From an uncultured Flavobacteriales bacterium (GTDB taxonomy: Bacteria; Bacteroidota; Bacteroidia; Flavobacteriales; Crocinitomicaceae), in the NCBI GenBank assembly GCA_946478775.1, contig CAMLDR010000112.1:1-14036 (forward strand): a stretch of DNA of 14,036 nt, given 5' to 3'. The notes beneath the pieces are model-generated. The model was not told the origin of the DNA. It worked only from the letters and a program-made list of their open reading frames with translations, and did no database searches. Made by a program: the position numbers and the translations under genes. Shown one piece after another: positions 1-5,263 of this stretch; the first letter of the stretch is position 1; every line of letters begins with the position of its first letter.

Positions 1-55
1 ATTACGAATTACGAATTACGAATTACGAATTACGAATTACGAATTACGAATTACA
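1..55. repeat. Heptanucleotide tandem repeat (ATTACGA)n
   Basis: Seven perfect head-to-tail copies of ATTACGA fill positions 1-49, and a partial eighth copy ends at about 54. The array touches the window edge, so its true copy number is unknown. The unit is not a multiple of three and the array lies 3' of the first helix-turn-helix gene, not inside a reading frame. It is a short-tandem-repeat locus likely to vary in length by slippage. No function can be read from it. Confidence 0.95.
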
Positions 56-60
56 TTTTT

Positions 61-83
61 TAAAAGACTTTCCTAATCAGGAA
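61..83 (-). terminator. Possible weak intrinsic terminator of the first HTH gene
   Basis: Immediately after the minus-strand stop codon, a short hairpin with 5-bp arms (70-74 with 79-83, loop of four) is followed on the minus strand by AGTCTTTT. The stem is short and AT-rich, so the call is tentative. Confidence 0.35.
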
Positions 84-416
84 TTATTTCTCGTTTGTCT
101 TTTTTAAAAGATCATTGTAATCCTCTAGCAATTTCAGGTATTTGTTTTTCCAGTATTCTTTTGTTTGATTGTTGTAGGTGTTTTCAGGATCTGCAAAGGT
201 GTTTGCATTGATAATAGCACCCAATTCTTTGATCTCGTCTGAGAAATCGTGGTGAATGATATTCCCGATCGCCATAATCATTTCCAGATCAATCTGTGTG
301 TTGTCAAACATCAGGTACATCCACCTTCTGCTTTTGCCCAATTTTTTGGCAATGGCACTTATAGGGTATCCGCTTTGCCGGATTGCTCGTTCTACTATTT
401 CACCGCGGTGTTGCAT
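84..416 (-). CDS. Small helix-turn-helix DNA-binding protein (tandem paralogue A)
   Basis: This is a 110-residue protein starting at the ATG of MQHRGEIVERA. Residues about 5-40 form a helix-turn-helix region (GYPISAIAKKLGKSRRWMY), with KSRRWMY as the likely recognition helix. Residues about 45-65 (DLEMIMAIGNIIHHDFSDEI) resemble the rest of a Cro/CI-like fold, and the C-terminal 25 residues (EYWKNKYLKLLEDYN) look like a short coiled coil for dimerisation. It is a close paralogue of the gene at 585-914 in the same orientation. Similarity between the two begins at FVTMQHRGE, and a GTG lies 18 bases upstream in both, so a start at 434 is possible; the reading frame stays open to 458. It is probably a transcriptional regulator. 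Its targets are unknown. Confidence 0.8.
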   Translation of the reverse strand: MQHRGEIVERAIRQSGYPISAIAKKLGKSRRWMYLMFDNTQIDLEMIMAIGNIIHHDFSDEIKELGAIINANTFADPENTYNNQTKEYWKNKYLKLLEDYNDLLKKTNEK

Positions 417-584
417 AGTGACAAAAATCTTCACTTCACCGAGTAGGATGGTAAACACAAAATACTCGTTTACGGGAATTTGTAGTCAGATGTGGGAATT
501 TTCGGTAAAAATAGTCTAATTGCGCAGATGTGAGCTTTAAATGAGAATTAAATATTTTCCCTTTTTCTTTGCTTTTTCTGCCAG

Positions 585-914
585 TTACTCCGGGTTGGTT
601 TTCTTGAGCAAGGCATTATAACTTTCCAAGAGTTTCAGGTACTTGTTCTTCCAGTAATCTTTATTCTGTTTGTTGTACTTGGATTCGGACTCGGAAAAGG
701 AATCCGGATTGATGACACTGAGTTCCTTGATTTCATCAGCAAAATCATGGTGTATGATTTTTCCGATCAAAATGATGGATTCCAGATCCACCTGGGAATT
801 ATCGAACATGAGGTACATCCACCTCCTGCTTTTTCCTAATTTCCGTGCAATCCCGCTGATGGGATACCCACTTTTCCGGACCGCTCTCTCTACAATTTCG
901 CCACGATGCTGCAT
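585..914 (-). CDS. Small helix-turn-helix DNA-binding protein (tandem paralogue B)
   Basis: This 109-residue paralogue of the neighbouring 84-416 gene shares the N-terminal MQHRGEIVERA, the helix-turn-helix core (GYPISGIARKLGKSRRWMY) and the IIHHDF.DEIKEL block. It also shares the C-terminal YWKNKYLKLLE.YN.LLKKTN helix. Divergence is concentrated in the linker (SVINPDSFSESESKYNKQ). The ATG start at 914 is chosen because both copies align from there; a conserved GTG 18 bases upstream (932) is the alternative. The 168 bases between the two copies hold no other gene. The tandem arrangement indicates local duplication. It is a likely DNA-binding regulator, with no evidence in the sequence for its target. 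Confidence 0.8.
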   Translation of the reverse strand: MQHRGEIVERAVRKSGYPISGIARKLGKSRRWMYLMFDNSQVDLESIILIGKIIHHDFADEIKELSVINPDSFSESESKYNKQNKDYWKNKYLKLLESYNALLKKTNPE

Positions 915-1142
915 AGTGACAAAGTTGTTCACTTATTTGAGTAAAATAATTACCAAAAAGTATACAATAATGAGAAATATTTTATATGTTTGTTTCGTCG
1001 TTGATAAAACAGAGGATAAAAACCTATGCTCAAAAGAGAAAAGTTTAAGTGCAGAAGAAAATAAATCAGCGCAAAATTGGAGTGCAACTAGTTGATTTTA
1101 ATGTAATTAAAACGTGGTTATTAAAAGAGCAAATGATAATTA

Positions 1143-1164
1143 TTGGTCAGATGGAAATGACCAA
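1143..1164 (-). terminator. Hairpin 3' of the Cro/CI-type gene, possible terminator
   Basis: Perfect 7-bp arms TTGGTCA (1143-1149) and TGACCAA (1158-1164) enclose an 8-base loop, about 37 bases past the minus-strand stop of the 1201-1440 gene. The following minus-strand sequence is AT-rich but has no clean T-run. The rest of 915-1200 is AT-rich with no convincing gene. Confidence 0.35.
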
Positions 1165-1200
1165 ATGGTATGGGGACCGATTTCTCTGTGCGATTCTTTT

Positions 1201-1440
1201 TTAGTTGATCTGAAAAAGAAAAAGTTCATTCAAAGGAATCTCCAAAGCCTTGGAAATCTGATAGATCATGCACGTGGTTACGTTATTTTCTCCACGTTCA
1301 ATCCGCCCGATCTGTTTACCGGAATTTCCAACAAGAAATCCCAGGTCTTCCTGGGTCATATTTTTGGCCAATCTCAGTTCGCGCACCCTGTTTCCAAGGG
1401 CATTCAGGAATTCTTTGTCTACCACATTTTGCACATACAA
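1201..1440 (-). CDS. Cro/CI (XRE) family helix-turn-helix regulator
   Basis: This 79-residue protein is almost entirely an HTH_3 domain: LGNRVRELRLAKNMTQEDLG, then FLVGNSGKQIGRIERGENN, then MIYQISKALEIPLNELF. The features R-x-x-R-x-x-K-x-M/L-T-Q-E-x-L and I-x-R-I-E-R-G-E are diagnostic of lambda-repressor-like DNA-binding domains. There is no ATG in frame. The first start codon is TTG at 1440, with GTG codons at 1434 and 1425 as alternatives, so the exact N-terminus is uncertain. There is no effector or ligand-binding domain. It is transcribed divergently from the peptide operon across a 385-base intergenic region, which makes it the obvious candidate regulator of that operon. That link is positional inference only. 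Confidence 0.8.
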   Translation of the reverse strand: MYVQNVVDKEFLNALGNRVRELRLAKNMTQEDLGFLVGNSGKQIGRIERGENNVTTCMIYQISKALEIPLNELFLFQIN

Positions 1441-1674
1441 GAGTGGAGGTTTAAAAAAAACCGTAAAAGCCCATGTATGGGTTATTTTTATGTTTTTGAT
1501 TATTTTTGGTCAAAGAAGGGAAAACTTAATAAAGTAGAAATAACCGATTTTTTTGTCTGTTGATAGCTACTCCATATCTAAACAATAACCCAATTCATAT
1601 GAAAAAGCACTATTTCACAAATGACATTCTTGCCAATACCTGATATACAGGCTAAGCAAATTACTTGAAACATC

Positions 1675-1704
1675 AAAAAAAAATGGAGGTGCGGTAACAC
1701 CTCC
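1675..1704 (-). terminator. Canonical-looking intrinsic terminator on the minus strand
   Basis: Read on the minus strand, perfect 7-bp GC-rich arms (GGAGGTG/CACCTCC, 1698-1704 with 1685-1691; 6-base loop) are followed by one A and nine T residues (1683-1675). This is the textbook form of a Rho-independent terminator. No minus-strand gene lies to its right to be terminated. It may end a small minus-strand RNA, protect the XRE gene from antisense transcription, or be part of the larger structured element. Confidence 0.6.
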
Positions 1705-1773
1705 TTGCATTTCGGCAGTTTACCGGCTCCTGACAATGCAAACACTTTGCCTTAGCAGTGAAGCCGAAAATGC
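1685..1773. promoter_or_regulatory. Highly structured element with pseudoknot potential upstream of the precursor
   Basis: Stem 1 is GGAGGTG (1685-1691) with CACCTCC (1698-1704). Its six-base loop CGGTAA (1692-1697) is perfectly complementary to TTACCG at 1720-1725, allowing a pseudoknot. Stem 2 is a 10-bp pairing of GCATTTCGGC (1707-1716) with GCCGAA-A-ATGC (1763-1773), with one bulged A. Inside it, CACT..GC (1743-1750) pairs with GC.AGTG (1755-1760) around a CTTA loop. A competing 7-bp pairing, TTGCATT (1705-1711) with AATGCAA (1735-1741), is mutually exclusive with stem 2. The element ends about 50 bases before the precursor start. It could be a leader RNA of the operon or, read on the other strand, a small RNA ending at the terminator. 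It does not match any riboswitch class known to me. Confidence 0.5.
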
Positions 1774-1825
1774 TGGTGTAAAGTTACAGAAATAGAGTAG
1801 GCAAAACATACTAAGTATTACAATT

Positions 1826-2041
1826 ATGAATAAAAAATTGGAATCTCTGTCCTCAAAGAAATTTGACGTGGCAGGAAGTTCAGTTGTTGGTGGAGCAGGC
1901 CCGACTTACGGAGCATACTACGCTACCAACGGTGGTAGAAAAGAAGTTGGTGCTACTGCAGACCAGGCTAGAATGACTTACGGTGATCCAAATCACGCGC
2001 CTCCGGGAAATGGTCAGGATAACTTGACTTACAACTATTAA
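1826..2041 (+). CDS. Graspetide-type precursor peptide with Gly-Gly leader
   Basis: This 71-residue peptide is the substrate of the downstream maturases. The leader is MNKKLESLSSKKFDV...VVGG, a short Lys/Leu/Ser stretch ending in Gly22-Gly23, which is the expected cut site for the C39 peptidase domain encoded at 6013-8214. The predicted core (residues 24-71, 48 residues) is rich in Gly, Tyr, Thr and Asn and has no Cys or Ser. Possible ester/amide acceptors are Thr27, Thr34, Thr44, Thr51, Thr68 and Lys39; possible donors are Glu40, Asp46, Asp54 and Asp65. Three acceptor/donor pairs lie close together (T44/D46, T51/D54, D65/T68). A second Gly-Gly at residues 36-37 could be an alternative cut site. 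It is the first gene of the operon and is followed by a terminator-like hairpin, as is common for precursors made in excess. Which residues are linked cannot be read from the sequence. Confidence 0.85.
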   Translation: MNKKLESLSSKKFDVAGSSVVGGAGPTYGAYYATNGGRKEVGATADQARMTYGDPNHAPPGNGQDNLTYNY

Positions 2042-2053
2042 GCAATTATTTCT

Positions 2054-2094
2054 AACCATGGGTAATGTGAAAATTGCCCATGGTTCTAATTTTT
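2054..2094 (+). terminator. Terminator-like hairpin between precursor and maturation genes (attenuator)
   Basis: A 13-bp stem (2054-2066 with 2073-2085, one G-U pair), with AACCATGGG/CCCATGGTT as its core and a 6-base loop GTGAAA, is followed by CTAATTTTT. It starts 13 bases after the precursor stop and ends just before the next start codon at 2102. With no other promoter evident, partial read-through would give much more precursor mRNA than maturase mRNA. It may also protect the 3' end of the precursor transcript. Confidence 0.75.
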
Positions 2095-2101
2095 AAGATT
2101 A

Positions 2102-2986
2102 ATGAGACTATTCATCTTACTTTTATTTTTGATCCTTGTCATTCCCGTGCAGGCTCAAATTACTAATTACATTAGTTATAAACAGGATTGCAATACCGGT
2201 TATTTAACAGCAATAGATTCTGCAAACTACAAACTCGGATTGAAACAGATTGGGGAAGTTCAGGAAAAATATGGGACTCTATGTGGGGAAGAATTTATCC
2301 TGAAAGCGTTTTGTTACCACAAACTGGGTAAAAACCGAAAGGCTTCTATTGCCATGCGGGATGCCTGGGCAGCAAGGATGTGTGATCAGGGTTATTTGAC
2401 CCAAATTGACGGGTTTACCTGGCACGATATTGCTGTTCCGTTCAATAAACGCCAAAAAGAACGTATCCAGGAAGGGTATAAATTGAATGGTGCACAAATG
2501 AGTAAGGACTATGACAGTTTGTTATTCTTAGTGGAGCAATTGAACGATTCAGATCAGAGATTCCGTTCACAGTTAACTCCTGGAGATACTATCAATCTTA
2601 GGTTTCGTATGATGGAACGAGATTCATTGGATATGATTGAATTTATCCGAATCTATGATAAATATGGTTTTCCGGGGGAAAAGGTTTGTAACCTGTTTTC
2701 AATGATGTACTACGCATTTTTTCTGCACACTGCCGATTATGACTGGTTTTATGACAGCATGAAGGAACGTTTTATAAAAGAGGTAATTGCAGGAAATATG
2801 TCTGCCAGTATTTACCTGAGCTGGCTCGACCGGCATGAAGTTGCTGTAGAACGAAAAGCCGTATTTGCCATGTACGGGAATCCGAATCATTTCAAAGGAA
2901 GTCGGGAGGAGATTCAGAAAATTAAAGCAAAGCGTTTGGAGTACGGAGTGGTTTATTCTTTCCGGGTACCTTTTGATTTGAGGTAA
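2102..2986 (+). CDS. Secreted DUF6624-like protein of the peptide operon
   Basis: This 294-residue protein has a clear signal peptide (residues 1-18, MRLFILLLFLILVIPVQA) and is therefore expected in the periplasm. Residues about 30-100 are helical and Cys-containing (KYGTLCGEEFILKAFCYHKLGK), resembling a TPR-like helical region. Residues about 138-260 resemble DUF6624: a D-Q-R-x-R segment (151-155), then IYDKYGFPGEKV (184-195), LHTADYDWF (208-216), I..GN.SASIYL.WLDR (229-244) and MYGN (257-260). These are the spaced landmarks (K-Y-G-x-P, L-x-H, D-R, Y-G) I associate with that family, whose function is unknown. The gene lies between the precursor and the ligase, one base before the ligase start codon, so it is probably translated with it. 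A role in maturation, immunity or sensing is possible; none can be shown here. Confidence 0.7.
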   Translation: MRLFILLLFLILVIPVQAQITNYISYKQDCNTGYLTAIDSANYKLGLKQIGEVQEKYGTLCGEEFILKAFCYHKLGKNRKASIAMRDAWAARMCDQGYLTQIDGFTWHDIAVPFNKRQKERIQEGYKLNGAQMSKDYDSLLFLVEQLNDSDQRFRSQLTPGDTINLRFRMMERDSLDMIEFIRIYDKYGFPGEKVCNLFSMMYYAFFLHTADYDWFYDSMKERFIKEVIAGNMSASIYLSWLDRHEVAVERKAVFAMYGNPNHFKGSREEIQKIKAKRLEYGVVYSFRVPFDLR

Positions 2987-2987
2987 T

Positions 2988-3962
2988 ATGATTTTGATCT
3001 TTTCAGAAAATATCAGTTATTCGGCGCGCTATGTGACACGGCATTTACATCGCCTGAAGGAGAAATTCAATGTCTTTCTTGAAAATGACAAGATTGAATT
3101 CAATTACCGCTTTAGCAATGGAGTTGTTGATATTGCAATCTATAAAAATGAAGATTTTCTTTGCACTTATTCCGATGTGAAAAGCGTGTGGGCGCACAGA
3201 AGTGAGATCCAGGTTGTTCCGTGCGCAGATGTAACGGCTACATTTGAAGAAAAAGATTATGTGGCGTGGCATACCAAAACACGCGTTGAATCGATCCGGG
3301 ATTTATTGCATCAGAAAAAATGCCTGGGCAGGTTCGGGAAGCTCAATTTCAATAAAATTACTTTTTTGGAAGCCTGCCAGGACTTAGGGATTTCAATTCC
3401 CAAAACGCTGATCACGAATTCTAAAAAAGAGTTCCTTTCATTTCTTGAAGAAAATCAGGAAGTGATCGTAAAATCATTGGCAAATAACTTTCATCATTGT
3501 TTGTCACAAAATGAGGAAGAGGAAATATGGCAAAAAGGAACGACGAAACTGATCAGTAATGATCAGGTTGCAGTTATTCCTGAAACATTTGCGACATCTC
3601 TTTTCCAGGAAAAATTGGAGAAAGAATACGAAATCCGGATCTTGTTTATGGCCGGAAAACTATTTTCGCAGGTCATTTTTTCTCAGTCAACAGCAGATTC
3701 AAAGATCGATTACCGGGAAGGCCTGGGAGACACCGAAATGCGTCAGTGCAATTACGAACTCCCGGAAGAAATCAAGAACCAAATTCCGCTTTTGATGAAC
3801 AAGCTGCAATTGAATATTGGCTGTATTGATGTCGTTAAAACAGTAAATGGAAATTATGTCTTTTTAGAAGTAAATCCATCCGGAATTTTTACAGATATGA
3901 TGGATAACTGCTATTATGATATGCATTTTGAAATCGCGCAATTCCTGACACATGAAAAGTAA
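2988..3962 (+). CDS. gwsG: ATP-grasp peptide maturase, grasp-with-spasm system
   Basis: This 324-residue ATP-grasp ligase is expected to activate Asp/Glu side chains of the precursor with ATP and join them to Thr or Lys, forming macrocyclic esters or amides in the cytoplasm. The N-terminal half carries the lid-side fold of graspetide ligases (YSDVKSVWAHRSEIQ, then a conserved-looking ESIRDLLHQKKCLGRFGKLNFNK region shown in part). The ATP-binding core includes EVIVKSLANN (about 158-167), FQEKLEKEYEIRILFMAGK (about 206-224) and the metal/ATP end GCIDVV..VNGNYVFLEVNPSG (about 278-299), with Asp281, Glu294 and Asn296 as the likely metal ligands. The length is normal for the family. It starts one base after the upstream stop, and its end overlaps the start of the 65-residue ORF by 11 bases. 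The grasp-with-spasm assignment rests on pairing with the SPASM protein two genes on. Confidence 0.9.
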   Translation: MILIFSENISYSARYVTRHLHRLKEKFNVFLENDKIEFNYRFSNGVVDIAIYKNEDFLCTYSDVKSVWAHRSEIQVVPCADVTATFEEKDYVAWHTKTRVESIRDLLHQKKCLGRFGKLNFNKITFLEACQDLGISIPKTLITNSKKEFLSFLEENQEVIVKSLANNFHHCLSQNEEEEIWQKGTTKLISNDQVAVIPETFATSLFQEKLEKEYEIRILFMAGKLFSQVIFSQSTADSKIDYREGLGDTEMRQCNYELPEEIKNQIPLLMNKLQLNIGCIDVVKTVNGNYVFLEVNPSGIFTDMMDNCYYDMHFEIAQFLTHEK

Positions 3963-4149
3963 TGTTCAAACAATGGATGCGCTAATTGCTGTACCTGCAA
4001 GTTTCCCGAAAAGAGACCGAAGCAGGGATAAACTTCCGGGAATTTCCATGCGTAGTCTTGGTTTTACGAATGTAAAACACAAAGACTTTCCTTCCAGGAC
4101 AATTTCAAAGATTATGGATCCTAATACGTTCATCAGTGAGTCAGAATAA
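3952..4149 (+). CDS. Uncharacterised 65-residue protein embedded between gwsG and gwsS
   Basis: This small basic protein is of no family I recognise. Its ATG overlaps the last codons of gwsG (11 bases), and its end overlaps the GTG start of gwsS by 14 bases, so it bridges the two maturase genes exactly. Such double overlap is typical of a translated, coupled gene, and without it an unexplained 173-base gap would separate two tightly linked genes. The sequence has a short hydrophobic start (MDALIAVPASF), a strongly charged stretch (PKRDRSRDK), then LPGISMRSLGFTNVKHKDF and an acidic C-terminus (ISESE). It has no signal peptide, Cys or Gly-Gly motif. At 65 residues it is shorter than a usual winged-helix leader-recognition domain. 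It could be a second substrate peptide, a chaperone or leader-binding partner of the maturases; none of these is demonstrated. Confidence 0.6.
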   Translation: MKSNVQTMDALIAVPASFPKRDRSRDKLPGISMRSLGFTNVKHKDFPSRTISKIMDPNTFISESE

Positions 4150-5263
4150 TTATTGGATGCTTTACCCGAATGTTGTAACCACAAAAGGTTACAATAGGTC
4201 TGTTATTGCAGATTTGTACAGAAGACGTTTCCGGTATATTCCCAATCTGCTGACAGATATTTTGGTGGGTTTAAAAGATCAACCACTGACGGGTGAAATG
4301 CTTTTGAGTAAAGTTGATCCGGACTCGCGGGATGAATTAAGCGATCAGCTTCAATTGTTACTTGCAGAGGATTACCTGCTGCAAAGCAGTAGAACTATGC
4401 ATGAACGGCTGAGTGTGCCTGTTGCGGAGAAAACACCGGAAACTTTGATTACAGACTGCATTATTGAACTGAATGAAGACTCTTCTTATTCGCTGCCAAC
4501 CTTTTTCAAGATCCTGAATGGGCTGGGAGTAAAATTCGTGGAGATCCGCTTTTTAGATGTCTCGTCCTTTGAAAAGAATTTTCGGGAAATTCAGGAAAAC
4601 CTTGCCGACAGCGTTATAGAGTCTTTGCAGATGCTTGCTCCTTTTGATGAATCGATCTGTGCAGTTTTGAAAAATGAATACCGGGATTTTGAACGGCTTA
4701 ATTTATTTACATTTTACAACGCTTCTGTAAGTATTCCTTTCGATGATGTGGTTTTCGGAGTTCGTTTCAGTTCTCAAAAGCGCATAGATAATAGCATGTG
4801 CGGATGCATTTCCCCGGATTACTTTACGTTCGATCTTCAGAATGATCGTTTGAACAAAACTCAAAACAACTGTCTTGCGGGAAAGTTGAGCATTGATTTC
4901 ACAGGGAAAATTAAAAACTGTCCGTCTAAGCTGTCCGATTATGGCAGTTTGAAAGAAACCAATCTGGAAGATTTGGTGAATGCCTCAGAATTTCAAACCG
5001 ATTGGTTGATCACAAAAGAAAAAGTATTAATTTGCTCTGATTGCGAATTCCGATGGATGTGCTCTGACTGCAGGGTGTTTATCCAGGATAAGAACAATCC
5101 TTTTTCAAAGCCAGCTAAATGCAAGTATAATCCGTATATCAGCAAATGGGGGTGGGAAGAAGGATACCTTCCTGAACATGAAACCGGGATTTCAATCATC
5201 AATAACAAAGTAGTTATTGATACTGAAAAACTAAATCAAATAAATACTTCCTTATGGGCCTGA
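4136..5263 (+). CDS. gwsS: SPASM-domain peptide maturase, grasp-with-spasm system
   Basis: This 375-residue protein pairs with the ATP-grasp ligase. The C-terminal third is a clear SPASM domain: NNCLAGKLSIDFTGKIKNC (Cys246, Cys262), then CSDCEFRWMCSDC (Cys300, 303, 309, 312) and Cys329, which fit the cluster-binding pattern C-x9-15-G-x4-C...C-x2-C-x5-C-x3-C...C. The N-terminal part has a barrel-like stretch (CIIELNED...FFKILNGLGVKFVEIRFL) but no CxxxCxxC radical-SAM motif; before residue 200 the only Cys are 108 and 175. It therefore should not perform ordinary radical-SAM chemistry and may serve as a binding or scaffold partner of GwsG. The start is GTG at 4136; MSQNNYWMLYPNVVTTKGYNR looks like a full N-terminus, and the next ATG at 4157 would trim seven residues. 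It overlaps the 65-residue ORF by 14 bases and the OmpA-like gene by 10. Confidence 0.88.
   Translation: MSQNNYWMLYPNVVTTKGYNRSVIADLYRRRFRYIPNLLTDILVGLKDQPLTGEMLLSKVDPDSRDELSDQLQLLLAEDYLLQSSRTMHERLSVPVAEKTPETLITDCIIELNEDSSYSLPTFFKILNGLGVKFVEIRFLDVSSFEKNFREIQENLADSVIESLQMLAPFDESICAVLKNEYRDFERLNLFTFYNASVSIPFDDVVFGVRFSSQKRIDNSMCGCISPDYFTFDLQNDRLNKTQNNCLAGKLSIDFTGKIKNCPSKLSDYGSLKETNLEDLVNASEFQTDWLITKEKVLICSDCEFRWMCSDCRVFIQDKNNPFSKPAKCKYNPYISKWGWEEGYLPEHETGISIINNKVVIDTEKLNQINTSLWA

Larger units (their letters stand above)
1441..1825. other. Intergenic region between XRE regulator and peptide operon
   Basis: No supported gene lies in this divergent spacer, which must hold the promoters for both sides. 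No exact Bacteroidota TAnnTTTG -7 box was found upstream of the precursor. Visible elements are a small inverted repeat CCCATGTATGGG near 1470-1482, a 13-base imperfect palindrome CCTGATATACAGG at 1639-1651 that could be an operator, a run of nine A at 1675-1683, and the structured element at 1685-1773 described separately. A second small palindrome, ATACTAAGTAT, lies about 10 bases before the precursor start codon. Confidence 0.6.

Noticed and set aside
670..1095. 141-codon plus-strand open frame
   Set aside because: It lies mostly antisense to the second helix-turn-helix paralogue, and its N-terminal half mirrors that gene.
1114..1563. 149-codon plus-strand open frame
   Set aside because: It runs antisense to the well-supported XRE gene and its translation has no family resemblance; it is a shadow frame.
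1599..1643. Short ORF MKKHYFTNDILANT upstream of the structured element, possible leader peptide
   Set aside because: Only 14 codons, no run of diagnostic regulatory codons and no clear ribosome-binding site; short ORFs of this size occur by chance in AT-rich spacers.
1441..1825. A Bacteroidota-type promoter (TTTG / TAnnTTTG) for the precursor
   Set aside because: No exact -7 box with a suitable -33 partner was found on the plus strand; near matches such as ACACTTTG were too weak to report.
3966..4184. Minus-strand frame opposite the 65-residue ORF
   Set aside because: The plus-strand ORF has matching overlaps with both neighbours; the minus-strand frame has no such support and no recognisable domain.
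4136..5263. Calling the SPASM protein a radical-SAM enzyme
   Set aside because: No CxxxCxxC motif is present; only the C-terminal SPASM cysteines are.
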